Shown here in pieces: positions 34,293-41,784 of a DNA stretch of 64,000 nt. The translations under genes and the position numbers were made by a program. Source of the DNA: Subtercola sp. GTDB lineage: Bacteria; Actinomycetota; Actinomycetes; Actinomycetales; Microbacteriaceae. Where the stretch lies: contig JAODBC010000092.1 of NCBI GenBank assembly GCA_025463765.1, positions 16,390 to 80,389 of the forward strand, written 5' to 3'. Within the stretch, counting starts at the first letter, position 1; each line of letters begins with the position of its first letter. The notes under the pieces were generated by a model. It made no database searches. It was given only the letters and a program-made list of their open reading frames with translations, and was not told the DNA's origin.

Positions 34293-34799
34293 ATGGACAT
34301 CCTCGAGCTGGCCGCTCTGCTGGAGAAGATCACCCAGGTTCACCGCACAGCAGCCGACGAGGTACTCAGCGTCAGTCACGTCAGCCCAGCGACCGCGGGG
34401 CTGTTGTGGGAGCTCTCCCGACGCAAGGAACGAGGAGCCACGATGTCAGAACTTGCTGCCGCCCTCGTCTGCGATCCTTCTTACGTGACGCTATTGGCCC
34501 GCCAACTCGAAGCATCCGGACTTGCGGAGCGCCAACCAGACGCTCAGGACGGCCGACGACGGATTCTCCGCCTCACCGACTCGGGCACCCGCACCGTCAT
34601 TCTCATGACTGAAGCGGTTCGGCGGGCGTCTCCTCTCGCCGCCCTGCCAGGCGCCGACATAGAGAAGCTCACCACACGCTTCCAGACCTTGCTTCCCCCG
34701 CAACCAACCCAACCGCCAGGGAGCTACGACGACGCCCCACCTACCGGCAGGCCGCCGACGCGGCGCACGCGTTCGAGCGCCGGAAGTTCAACGGCATGA
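34293..34799 (+). CDS. MarR-family transcriptional regulator
   Basis: ATG 34293 (MDILELAALLEKITQ) gives 168 residues. The winged helix contains MSELAAALVCDPSYVTLLARQLE and a wing in LAERQPDAQDGRRRILRLT. After the final helix (about residue 135) there is a Pro/Arg/Thr-rich tail of some 30 residues, unusual for MarR. It should bind the double palindrome between it and the quinone oxidoreductase. Possible ligands are quinones or electrophiles, by analogy. Confidence 0.88.
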   Translation: MDILELAALLEKITQVHRTAADEVLSVSHVSPATAGLLWELSRRKERGATMSELAAALVCDPSYVTLLARQLEASGLAERQPDAQDGRRRILRLTDSGTRTVILMTEAVRRASPLAALPGADIEKLTTRFQTLLPPQPTQPPGSYDDAPPTGRPPTRRTRSSAGSSTA

Positions 34800-34986
34800 C
34801 CGACGGCTAAGACGACCAAGGAATCGTCCTTCTCGCAGGCAACAGGGAGGGCACGCCCGAAGGGATCCGGTACTGCTGCGACGCGGCAACGTCTCCAGGT
34901 CGATTACGGCGGCTGCGCATGTCGAGGCGCAACCCATTATCGCGACTGACAGCAACGTGAAAGATACAATTCGGCGGCTGTGCCCA

Positions 34987-35190
34987 GGGTGACCACACGA
35001 TCTGCGGCACACCGCCGCGTCTCTCGCGATCGGCTCGAACGCAAACGCCAAAGCTGTTCAGCGAATGCTTGGTCACGCATCCGCCGCAAGGACACACAGC
35101 ACGTAGCGGACCTCTTCACTGAAGACCTCGACGCGGTCACTGACTCACTCAATTCGGCACACGAAAAGCATCGGTTGGGTTTTCTTGGGC
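34987..35190 (+). pseudogene. Decayed C-terminal fragment of a tyrosine recombinase (integrase)
   Basis: Across frames one can read RVTT, HDLRHTAASLAIGSN, NAKAVQRMLGHASAA, and then ADLFTEDLDAVTDSL. These correspond one by one to the 41785-42135 fragment. At least two single-base frameshifts are needed, the nucleophilic Tyr is lost, and everything before the second catalytic Arg is absent. The fragment lies just before the tRNA-Ser att copy at 35260, just as in the right-hand copy. The bases 34800-34986 hold no gene. Confidence 0.7.
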
Positions 35191-35259
35191 AGCAGGCATT
35201 CCTGACAACCAGAAAACCCCCCACATCCCCGTAAATACAGGGAAGTGAGGGGCTACAAG

Positions 35260-35284
35260 ATGGCGGTACCGGTGGGATTTGAAC
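35260..35284. repeat. Left att copy: 25-bp repeat of the tRNA-Ser 3' end
   Basis: The 25 bases beginning ATGGCGGTACCGGTGG are identical to 38466-38490 and 42172-42196. The first 20 or so correspond to the acceptor stem and T arm of tRNA-Ser(CGA). Directly before it is the same type of GC-rich hairpin that follows the integrase fragment at 42126. This is best explained as an attachment site. Confidence 0.8.
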
Positions 35285-35458
35285 TCTTATCTGGCCCCTT
35301 GCAGCAGCTGATATCTGTTCAAATTCCGCGGAAACTCAGGCTTCTTGACTCACCCACGAGCTGTTCGAATGATCAGCATCACACTCAGTTGTGGGCAAGA
35401 GTGGTATGCCAAATCGGCTCCAACCGCAAATGAGCGATCATCCGTTCTCATAATGACC

Positions 35459-35494
35459 TGGACACCGCCATCGGCGATCCGGTTTGCACCAGCG
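35459..35494. repeat. Copy 2 of the dispersed 36-bp repeat
   Basis: Matches 26759-26794 with two substitutions in the same orientation. Here it lies 175 bp inside the left att copy. Its presence both at the VapBC 3' side and in the island suggests a common accessory element or recombination history. Confidence 0.6.
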
Positions 35495-35640
35495 CATAAC
35501 TAACCGTGCGGGCGTTATGGCTACCGCAGATCAAGATACGAACGGTCGGTCGGTAACAGCGCGCTCGGCAGCCTTCGCTGCATACCAGTCACCCTGGCGT
35601 TGAGCTTGCCGAGGATCACCATGATGTAGCCCCAAAGTGA

Positions 35641-35663
35641 TAGTCCAGCAGCTTGCTGGACTA
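35641..35663. terminator. Perfect 10-bp hairpin in the left island
   Basis: TAGTCCAGCA at 35641-35650 and TGCTGGACTA at 35654-35663 are exact complements with a 3-base loop. No run of T follows strongly. It could be a terminator or a protein-binding site; nothing near decides. Confidence 0.5.
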
Positions 35664-35819
35664 TTCGTTCAAGGGCAGGCCACGCCCCCGAGAACGAACG
35701 CAAATAGAACACATTTGACCCAGAGAGACCCTTCATCGCGTGAGGAGGTCATCAAGCCGGCCCCTGGTCAGCCTTTTACGAGCGATGCTCCGACTTGATG
35801 ACAAACTGCATATGTGGGA

Positions 35820-36614
35820 ATGAGCCATCCGAACCGCGTCTTAGCGTCGACGACAACGCCAGACATTACGAAGTCCCAGCAGACGATGGGGATCCTCTGC
35901 GACCTGTGGGACAACGCCGCTCCAGGCACGATTGAATACCGCAGCGATCTAGATGCACCGCGGGCTGTGGCCATACGCACTCAAACCCATCATGCAGTCC
36001 GAGTGTCGAGGGCAGTCCTCCAGCTCAGCCATACGACGACGGGTATCGAACTCGTCCCGCTCGTGCGACTCGTCATGGAGTGTGCAGTGACCGCAGCTTG
36101 GCTGCTTCTCACACCTGGGTCGGGTCAGGCTCTGATTCGAGATGGAGCCAGCCAACGCCTGAAGGCGTTAGCTGGCATCACAAAGCTTGGCGAGGATCCA
36201 GGCCCCGCGAAGGAGCAAGCAGAGGACGCGCTCGCTCAACTCGAGAACGCGAAAGCTCCGCGGTCATTCGCGTTCGAGCAGCGATGTCTTCGACTTGAAG
36301 GTGGTCAGCGCATCTACTTGACCTACCGGGCTTTTTCAGCAGAGTCACACAGCGGAATGGGTATCGCAGACTTCTACTCCGTTGCGACTCCAGCGAGTCC
36401 GATCGGTGTCGTCTTCAACCCAGACGCGTCAAGTAGCGTCCGAACGCCGACGCTTGGCGTTGCGGCCTGCATGCTCCTGTTGGCGATCAACGCCGACGAA
36501 ATTGCTCGTGCCAAGCCCACCCACTCGACACAGATCACGAAGGCGGCGAAGCGGCTCGGAGTCGGTACCCGGATCGTCGCGTCAGACGGAACCGAACTAC
36601 CGCCGCGAGTTTGA
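35820..36614 (+). CDS. DUF5677-like hypothetical protein
   Basis: From ATG 35820 (MSHPNRVLASTTTPD) 264 residues; a GTG two codons before it is possible. The sequence is mainly helical, with LVPLVRLVMECAVTAAWLLL and LGVAACMLLLAINADEIAR as conserved-looking helices. Length and helix pattern resemble the DUF5677 (HEPN-related) proteins found in mobile islands, some with nuclease-like R-x4-H motifs; here RxxxxH is not obvious. Codon use is less GC-rich than in the core genes. Function unknown; defence or toxin-associated role is an inference. Confidence 0.5.
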   Translation: MSHPNRVLASTTTPDITKSQQTMGILCDLWDNAAPGTIEYRSDLDAPRAVAIRTQTHHAVRVSRAVLQLSHTTTGIELVPLVRLVMECAVTAAWLLLTPGSGQALIRDGASQRLKALAGITKLGEDPGPAKEQAEDALAQLENAKAPRSFAFEQRCLRLEGGQRIYLTYRAFSAESHSGMGIADFYSVATPASPIGVVFNPDASSSVRTPTLGVAACMLLLAINADEIARAKPTHSTQITKAAKRLGVGTRIVASDGTELPPRV

Positions 36615-36741
36615 ACGAATCTCCGCGCGGAATTCGATGGCTCCGCAGCCCCCTGTTTGGGTCGAAACTACTTCCTGCCGTCGATGTTAGCGAACGGTTG
36701 GGCGCGGGGACCCTCCCGAGAGGGATCGGTACTCTGGGGTC

Positions 36742-37194
36742 GTGAAAGTTGCCGCGCTAAAGACGCTGAATGAGCAGATCCGATTGGGCAAAAGTCGGCT
36801 GTTTCACGGCGGATTTCCGGGACAGCAGGTGGGCGGTTTCATCGACCCTCCAGCGGTGTCTGGAGCGAAAAGCATGAGGGGCGAGTCGGAACGAGAGGGC
36901 CTCGGCAACATCACCACTTCCGTGAGCCTGGTCTACGTGACGACCGAACGATCCCTCGCGACAGCCTTCGCCGCCTACTGGGCAAAGCGCCACCCGGGAC
37001 GCGGACGCGGCTGGCTCTATCGAGTCGAGCTGGATGATGTCGATCTCGTGCCAGACAATGACTTCCCGCGCGGGCCGTTCACCTGCTTCCAACTGCCCCG
37101 GGCCCGCGTCGCGGCGATTCTCGACCGGGGAGTGGATCCAAATGATCAACGGCACGCCCGCGAGATTCGACGCTTCGTCGAACACCTTGGCTAA
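36742..37194 (+). CDS. Arr-like ADP-ribosyltransferase-fold protein (candidate)
   Basis: GTG 36742 gives 150 residues. The order LFHGGFPGQQVGGFIDPP, VYVTTERSLATAFAAYWA and WLYRVELDDVDLVPDND follows the three core strands of the rifampin ADP-ribosyltransferase (Arr) and related NAD-binding folds: a His-Gly strand, a Tyr-containing strand and a strand leading to an acidic residue. That suggests NAD-dependent ADP-ribosylation of a protein, nucleic acid or small molecule. Toxins and phage-defence proteins have this fold. A 46-residue frame follows at 37275 that might be a partner. The assignment rests on pattern only. Confidence 0.5.
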   Translation: MKVAALKTLNEQIRLGKSRLFHGGFPGQQVGGFIDPPAVSGAKSMRGESEREGLGNITTSVSLVYVTTERSLATAFAAYWAKRHPGRGRGWLYRVELDDVDLVPDNDFPRGPFTCFQLPRARVAAILDRGVDPNDQRHAREIRRFVEHLG

Positions 37195-37274
37195 GAGCAC
37201 GCGAGCACGATACTGAGGGCGCTGAGCTCACCAGCCCAGGCTGGAGCTGCTGCCTTAGCGGCACACCGCCAAAC

Positions 37275-37415
37275 GTGCACGAGCGTGCGCGGGCCTCCTC
37301 ACCCGACGTGGAAGTCGCGTTCCTCGGATCGGTCGAGCTTGCACGGCGACTCGGCGTGGCTTCGGAAGACGTCCTGGATACCGACGAGAAAATCTTGTCC
37401 TACTTCCTCGAGTAG
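37275..37415 (+). CDS. Small hypothetical protein after the ADP-ribosyltransferase candidate
   Basis: A 46-residue frame starting at GTG 37275 (VHERARASSPDVEVAFL), with a short helix ELARRLGVASEDVLDTD. The frame remains open upstream into 37194, so the real start could be earlier. A small antitoxin or immunity partner would be expected for a toxin of this fold, but no domain is recognised. It may be chance. Confidence 0.3.
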   Translation: MHERARASSPDVEVAFLGSVELARRLGVASEDVLDTDEKILSYFLE

Positions 37416-37433
37416 CGCCTACCCGCACGAAGG

Positions 37434-37820
37434 CTACCGGAAATTCTTTGCGGAGTACGTCTCATTCGGGTGGCCGGTAACGGCTCTAGTGATGACCACC
37501 CGGCCGCGCTTCTTCGACTTCGCAGTGGGCTCGTCGACGACGTACCAAATGCGGGCGCCGTCAGTGACCTTGTACTGCCACTGCGGTAGCTCCACTCCGT
37601 CGACGATGACGACTGCCAAGTCCCCTTTGAGGCGGTAGCACCGGGAAGAGTCGAACAGCGCCGGATGAATTCGCAGATAGTCGTGAGCATCCGCGAGAGC
37701 ATTCTTCGCGACCGCCTTGAGGTCACCCCAGCCCCGCTCAGCAGAGGCGCTGCCAAAGAAGATCTCGTACTCGCTGCCTTTCAGCGGTCGGGGAACAGGG
37801 ATGTCGCGCTTCCCAGCCAT
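37434..37820 (-). CDS. RelE-like toxin of a type II toxin-antitoxin system
   Basis: A 128-residue protein directly following the antitoxin (stop at 37821, start at 37820). It contains WGDLKAVAKNALADAHDYL, YRLKGDLAVVIVDGV, YKVTDGARIWYVVD and a C-terminal RVVITRAVTGHPNETY. The latter (IW-Y-V-D then TGHP) matches actinobacterial RelE/ParE-fold ribonuclease toxins. An 81-bp piece of a nearly identical gene survives at 30917-30997, so the module was once duplicated. Activity is probably mRNA cleavage at the ribosome, by family analogy. Confidence 0.7.
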   Translation of the reverse strand: MAGKRDIPVPRPLKGSEYEIFFGSASAERGWGDLKAVAKNALADAHDYLRIHPALFDSSRCYRLKGDLAVVIVDGVELPQWQYKVTDGARIWYVVDEPTAKSKKRGRVVITRAVTGHPNETYSAKNFR

Positions 37821-38258
37821 CTACGGGCGTTCGACTCGCACCTGAGTGGTTGGCAACTCGATCGGCTCGACCTGGCGCATCCCCATCGCGTACGCCAGCG
37901 CCGTTTCCTGCCATTCTTGCTGCGCCCGCAGCAAACGATCGTAAGAACCCAGCTCGCTTGACGAATAAACCAGCTGCTCGATCTCAGCCGCGTACGAAGA
38001 AAGCTCATCGGGTGAAAATTCGGCAGTCCACGCGAACAAGTCGCTCAGCGCTGCAACGACATCGTTCTGATTCCGGCCGATCGCCCGGATCAGTCGGCTC
38101 GAGAGAGCCGTGCCGTTCTGGAGCACGTCGAGATCATGGCCGCGCAAGATAACCAGATCATCACCGTCGCGACGCGTGATGCGAACCTGGCCTTCATCGA
38201 TATGGGCCAGAACCTCCCTGGGCTTGCGAAGAAGGTCGGTGAAAGTCGCGGTACTCAT
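37821..38258 (-). CDS. Phd/YefM-like antitoxin
   Basis: 145 residues starting MSTATFTDLLRKPREVLAH. The first 45 residues look like a Phd-type DNA-binding domain: a helix FTDLLRKPREVLAHID, then VRITRRDGDDLVILRG strands. The longer helical remainder ends acidic with VEPIELPTTQVRVERP and should neutralise the toxin. It lies upstream of the toxin, as usual. A palindrome of 7-bp arms 14 bp upstream is a probable autoregulatory operator. Confidence 0.75.
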   Translation of the reverse strand: MSTATFTDLLRKPREVLAHIDEGQVRITRRDGDDLVILRGHDLDVLQNGTALSSRLIRAIGRNQNDVVAALSDLFAWTAEFSPDELSSYAAEIEQLVYSSSELGSYDRLLRAQQEWQETALAYAMGMRQVEPIELPTTQVRVERP

Positions 38259-38271
38259 CGCTCTAGACTAC

Positions 38272-38289
38272 ATCAGATAAACATCTGAT
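38272..38289. promoter_or_regulatory. ATCAGAT-AAAC-ATCTGAT, operator of the toxin-antitoxin pair
   Basis: Perfect 7-bp arms at 38272-38278 and 38283-38289. They lie 14 bp upstream of the antitoxin ATG at 38258. Phd-type antitoxins repress their own promoter at such sites. No other gene is close enough for an alternative. Confidence 0.7.
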
Positions 38290-38465
38290 TGATCGAATAG
38301 CGGGCTCACAGCGACTGTAATGAGCCTATCGAGAGCAGACCGATGACGTTCCGTAGTCTGATCCCGAGGCCGATCGCATGGCCAGGGTCGATCAGACACT
38401 TGTGGGTGAGTTGTGGGCAAATCACGCCCACACAGAAAGCTAAGGCCGCTCTGATCAGGGGTTTT

Positions 38466-38493
38466 ATGGCGGTACCGGTGGGATTTGAACCCA
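38466..38493. repeat. Middle att copy: 28-bp repeat of the tRNA-Ser 3' end
   Basis: Identical to 42172-42199 over 28 bases and to 35260-35284 over 25. No integrase fragment is directly to the left, so the left island lost or never had an integrase at that end. Its presence divides the island into two units: 35285-38465 and 38494-42171. Confidence 0.85.
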
Positions 38494-38649
38494 AATCACT
38501 TCCGGGTAGAGGCGCTCCAATGTCTAAAGAACCGCATGATTTCGCCGATTTAGAGCCACATGTGATGACCAGAAACACGGATGAATTCGTCCGACTGTTG
38601 CCAGTTTGTTGCCATCAACAGGGGTTTGCCCCTCTTTCAGAAGGACGTA

Positions 38650-38880
38650 TCAGCGTCGGCCCAGCCCGGGCAGGCCCCCGCTCGACGCCCGTATGCTCCC
38701 GCCCTCTTTTCGGGCGGCCTTCTCCTCGGGCGTCGGTGGCAGCCCGCCCTGACACCACCTTCGCTCGGCATAGTCGAAATGCGCAGGGAGTAGTCCATCC
38801 GCCTTGGGACGCTGGCGTAATCCGCACGTCGGGCACTCTCGCTTGCCGTCAGCACCGACGTGGCTCGTTTGCTCGCTCAT
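38650..38880 (-). CDS. Small zinc-ribbon-like protein
   Basis: A 76-residue protein starting MSEQTSHVGADGKRECP. It has CPTCGLRQRPKADGLLPAHF followed by CQGG, giving three cysteines and a histidine that could hold zinc. The tail PPTPEEKAARKEGGS looks basic and flexible. Small proteins like this occur in phages and prophages. No exact family is recognised. The region 38891-39192 beyond it has no gene and should contain the promoter for the next operon. Confidence 0.5.
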   Translation of the reverse strand: MSEQTSHVGADGKRECPTCGLRQRPKADGLLPAHFDYAERRWCQGGLPPTPEEKAARKEGGSIRASSGGLPGLGRR

Positions 38881-38890
38881 GACAGAATCG

Positions 38891-39192
38891 TAGCCGAATG
38901 GAATTTCACGCCGGCCCGATCAGCCCGCGCTTCGGATCACCCGATTCTGCAAAAAAATGGCAGTCGATGATCGCTCGCCAATGTGTGACACACACTGCGT
39001 AGACGAGTCCAGATGCATCGACAGTTGTTCGCTCGGTGGCGGCTTCGCCAATGATTCAGTTCTCTACGACGCCCCCGTAACGAACGTGCCTGCCCATAGG
39101 GGGTATCCAGCGTTCACGAGCCATATGAGACCGCGCTCGTAACGTACCGAGTCGTGCCGCATCGAGCGGTTCGCCCTCGGTATGCTTTCGCC
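38891..39192. other. Non-coding stretch in the right island
   Basis: About 300 bp, mostly between divergent genes. No strong palindrome or open frame of quality is present. It probably contains promoters for the zinc-ribbon gene and for the 39193 operon. Confidence 0.4.
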
Positions 39193-40203
39193 ATGCCGAC
39201 TGAGCCGCGCGATGACGCGAAAACCGCGGATTCGAAGCCCAATAGATCTTCGCAGCAGCGAGAAGAAGCATCTCCGCCTGTCGCCTCGGCGGAAGAGGGG
39301 CTCTGGTTCTCGCACTCGCCGAACCCGATCGATGTGCAGATTTTCAAGATCAATCGTCGGCCGATTCGCTCGGCAACCCTCTCAACGTTCGAACCTCCTG
39401 AGGACGTGATAGAGCATTTCAAAGCTGCACTGGCAGGATCGCTGACAGCAACAAGCGGTCGGCGCTTTCGCCGGCAGTGGCGGATTGGGAATCTCCAATT
39501 CGACCCTGACGGCTCGTACAGCACAGGCAGAATCGGTTGGACTCGACTCGACAAAGAGCTGGCTGATACGTGGGATGAGGAAACGAAGTCGTTTCGAGAA
39601 CACCTCGTAGACGTAGAAAGTTCGGCCGTAGCACCATTCGCGTTTCTGCGCGCCGGGGAGCTCCTTGGAGTGCTCCGGCACCCCTCGTTCACCACCGATG
39701 AGACCATCAACAGGGTGTTTGAACAGTTACTCAACAAGGGAGAGCTGTCGCTCGAATCACCGTCAGCATCGTGGCACGTTGATCCAGTCGGAGATCACGA
39801 AGAGTTTCAGGCGTGGCTCGACGAAATGGAACAAGTACTGTCCATCACTCTCCGTATCGAACGGCCGAACCCGGATGGGGCTGATGAGTTCGAGGCCATC
39901 GAACGAAGGCTCGATGCTCTCGACGCCCAATACATTAGCGAGACAGTGAAGGCTCTTGACGAGACGGTTGGGCTGAACAAAGCTGGACTCAGTTCCGACA
40001 CAACGATACGTGGTCTGATTGGCGCTGCCATGCGGTCATACGGCTTCGTCACTGCACGGGGTCGCAAGAACGGGCGTCAGCGGAAATACGACCAGCGTAA
40101 AGAGCAACTTCGCAAGCCAATCGACAATGTCGGTGCTGATTGGGATACTGCAACCGACAACGTATTGAAGGCGGTTAGGTCCGCGGGAAGACCAAGCGAA
40201 TGA
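39193..40203 (+). CDS. Island-encoded hypothetical protein, first gene of a coupled pair
   Basis: ATG 39193 (MPTEPRDDAKTADSKPN) gives 336 residues. A charged N-terminus leads to beta-rich and helical parts (RRFRRQWRIGNLQFDPDGSY, then AGELLGVLRHPSFTTDETI) and a C-terminal helical domain DEFEAIERRLDALDAQYISE, ending basic. I recognise no family and no catalytic motif. It contains no membrane segment. Its stop overlaps the start of the next gene (ATGA), so both proteins are made together. Low-GC codon use and location in the island indicate horizontal origin. Confidence 0.6.
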   Translation: MPTEPRDDAKTADSKPNRSSQQREEASPPVASAEEGLWFSHSPNPIDVQIFKINRRPIRSATLSTFEPPEDVIEHFKAALAGSLTATSGRRFRRQWRIGNLQFDPDGSYSTGRIGWTRLDKELADTWDEETKSFREHLVDVESSAVAPFAFLRAGELLGVLRHPSFTTDETINRVFEQLLNKGELSLESPSASWHVDPVGDHEEFQAWLDEMEQVLSITLRIERPNPDGADEFEAIERRLDALDAQYISETVKALDETVGLNKAGLSSDTTIRGLIGAAMRSYGFVTARGRKNGRQRKYDQRKEQLRKPIDNVGADWDTATDNVLKAVRSAGRPSE

Positions 40204-40754
40204 ACAAGCTACGGCGCGAGGTGGGCTTTTGGGGCTCTGTCGGCCGGCTAAAGCTGAGTCAACTGCTCAGCGTGGAGTACGTTTCGAGCCTCCTGTTCGG
40301 CGTTGGCGCCGCTATCTTGCTAACGATGTTCGGCTCGCTCGATTCTCGGATCAGCGTGGCGGGCGATTTCTTGACAATTGCCCCCGCACTTGTCGGCGTG
40401 GTATTCGCTGGAATGGCGCTCGTCGTTGCTTTGATGTCAGATGCTTACATGCGTTTGCTGGCGGAGTCCGAGAGCGGCATCACGGGCTTTTTGAGTCCAT
40501 TCATGATCGCGCTCGGCATTCAAGTTTCCACGGTCGTGGGCGCGGTTGGTTACCGCGCCTTCGCCCCGTTCATGTCGTCCGAAACGGAACCGTGGGTATT
40601 CGGCGCGCTGTGCGTCATCTTCATCGCCTCATGCCTGGAGCTTGTCGTATTGGCTCGCAACGTTTTTATGCACGCGCGACTCCGAACGCGATTGCAGGAA
40701 GCAACAGTTTCGGAGTTCCAACGAGTTCGACAGTCGAAAGCGTCGAATCAGTAG
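40200..40754 (+). CDS. Four-helix membrane protein, second gene of the coupled pair
   Basis: 184 residues starting MNKLRREVGFWGSVGRLKL. Four predicted transmembrane helices: about 29-48, 56-80, 98-120 and 130-150, with a basic cytosolic N-terminus and a C-terminal amphipathic helix (RLRTRLQEATVSEFQRVRQS). Not recognised. Coupled to the previous gene by ATGA. A cytosolic sensor with a membrane effector is a common layout of anti-phage abortive systems and is a reasonable hypothesis, but no family match supports it. Confidence 0.6.
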   Translation: MNKLRREVGFWGSVGRLKLSQLLSVEYVSSLLFGVGAAILLTMFGSLDSRISVAGDFLTIAPALVGVVFAGMALVVALMSDAYMRLLAESESGITGFLSPFMIALGIQVSTVVGAVGYRAFAPFMSSETEPWVFGALCVIFIASCLELVVLARNVFMHARLRTRLQEATVSEFQRVRQSKASNQ

Positions 40755-40757
40755 CGA

Positions 40758-40970
40758 TCAGGTGGCGCCCCACGCCAGCCTGAGCGTCTCGCATAGCTCT
40801 AACAAAACGGCGGCCGCAGCTGAGTGCTTCGCGCTCTTGGTTTCGTCGTCCATGATCGCCGCGAGATCCAGCCCGATCTGAACGATGTCATCGAATTCAG
40901 GGTGCTCGTCAGAGCCCATCGCGGTGAGACTGGTTCGCCACGCGCTGACATGGTTGCCATCGGCAGTCAT
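40758..40970 (-). CDS. Small phage-type hypothetical protein
   Basis: A 70-residue protein from ATG 40970 (MTADGNHVSAWRTSLTA). Its start overlaps the stop of the terminase-like gene by ATGA. It is helical and acidic, with FDDIVQIGLDLAAIMDDE. It ends 3 bp beyond the convergent membrane-protein stop. No family recognised; phage packaging neighbour by position. Confidence 0.5.
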   Translation of the reverse strand: MTADGNHVSAWRTSLTAMGSDEHPEFDDIVQIGLDLAAIMDDETKSAKHSAAAAVLLELCETLRLAWGAT

Positions 40971-41245
40971 GACGTTTTCTGCTCTCTCCTGAGCCGCTCG
41001 GCTCGTTCTCTGAATTCGTCTAGCTCGCTCTTCGGTGCGGGCACCCTGACTCCGGCGGTCGCTCGCCCCAGATCCTTCAAGGCAGAAAGATACGCGCCGG
41101 CAAGACGCGCTGATGGGCCGGCGGCTCCGGCCTGGTCTACCTGATCGGCGAGGGCTCGACACAGTGCGACGATCGGGCCATGAATTGGTGACTCGTCGAG
41201 CTTCGCGGCGGCCACAGCGCCGTCAACGGCCTCGCGGTTGCTCAA
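40967..41245 (-). CDS. Phage terminase small subunit-like protein
   Basis: A 92-residue protein starting MSNREAVDGAVAAAKLDES. The segment VALCRALADQVDQAGAAGP followed by RLAGAYLSALKDLGRA is typical for small terminase subunits of actinophages, which bind the packaging site. The protein is at the short end for that group. It lies downstream of an HNH endonuclease gene, as is usual at phage cos/pac regions. No large subunit, portal or capsid follows. Confidence 0.65.
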   Translation of the reverse strand: MSNREAVDGAVAAAKLDESPIHGPIVALCRALADQVDQAGAAGPSARLAGAYLSALKDLGRATAGVRVPAPKSELDEFRERAERLRREQKTS

Positions 41246-41351
41246 AGGTCATCTCTCCCTAAGGTGTTGGTAAAAAAGACCGGAGAGGGACGACCACTCA
41301 CGCTGGGACTGCCGGCTGAGAGGGGTTGAGGCTGGATTTTCTGAGCGAGTG

Positions 41352-41660
41352 TCACCACCAGTCGGGCACCGCTTCGCCGAGGCCGGGGCTCGGTGCTTTC
41401 GCACCACGACTCTTGTTGCATGCTGCGTGGCTGTGCCGGGCGTTGCTCGGGTCGCCTTGCAGCTCGGGGTAGTTGCGTACTGGCTTGAAGTGGTCGAGGT
41501 TGTGGCTATCGGGTGTTGTGTTCGGTGCCACCTGATAGTCCACACGTTGCGAACAAATCCAGCAGTTCGCTGCAGGGTCACCCTGGGCATCCAGTCGTTT
41601 ACCTTCGGCGAAGAACTCTTCTCGCAGTCTGTGATCGGCTGCTGTGTTAGTGCGTGCCAT
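41352..41660 (-). CDS. HNH endonuclease
   Basis: ATG 41660 (MARTNTAADHRLREEFF) gives 102 residues; a longer frame upstream runs through the integrase remnant. It has CWICSQRVDY (zinc Cys pair), NLDHFKPV with the DH of the ββα-metal core, and SHAACNKSRGAK, the distal H-N part with another Cys. All core residues of HNH nucleases (D-H, N, Cys pair) are in place. In phages it helps terminase cut DNA at packaging. A 106-bp gap precedes the terminase-like gene. Confidence 0.8.
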   Translation of the reverse strand: MARTNTAADHRLREEFFAEGKRLDAQGDPAANCWICSQRVDYQVAPNTTPDSHNLDHFKPVRNYPELQGDPSNARHSHAACNKSRGAKAPSPGLGEAVPDWW

Positions 41661-41784
41661 TCCCTCACGTCTCTTCGGGTTCGGACCTGGGTAATGCGGG
41701 AGCCTCGCCTGACCCCAACCACAGTGTTTGGCGAAGCTCCCGCACGCTCGTGCACAGCTGTGCATGAGGCGACGCGCGCGTGAC

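Larger units (their letters stand above)
35285..35813. other. Non-coding stretch in the left island
   Basis: About 530 bp without a convincing gene. It has one copy of the dispersed 36-bp repeat (35459-35494) and a perfect hairpin at 35641-35663. A 71-residue minus-strand frame (35521-35736) has no family similarity. Confidence 0.45.

Noticed and set aside
35521..35736. 71-residue frame in the left island spacer
   Set aside because: No similarity and it contains the perfect hairpin at 35641; unlikely to be coding.
38343..38882. A 179-residue plus-strand frame running over the middle att copy
   Set aside because: It crosses the tRNA-derived repeat and has no family similarity; the minus-strand zinc-ribbon gene explains the coding signal in its second half.
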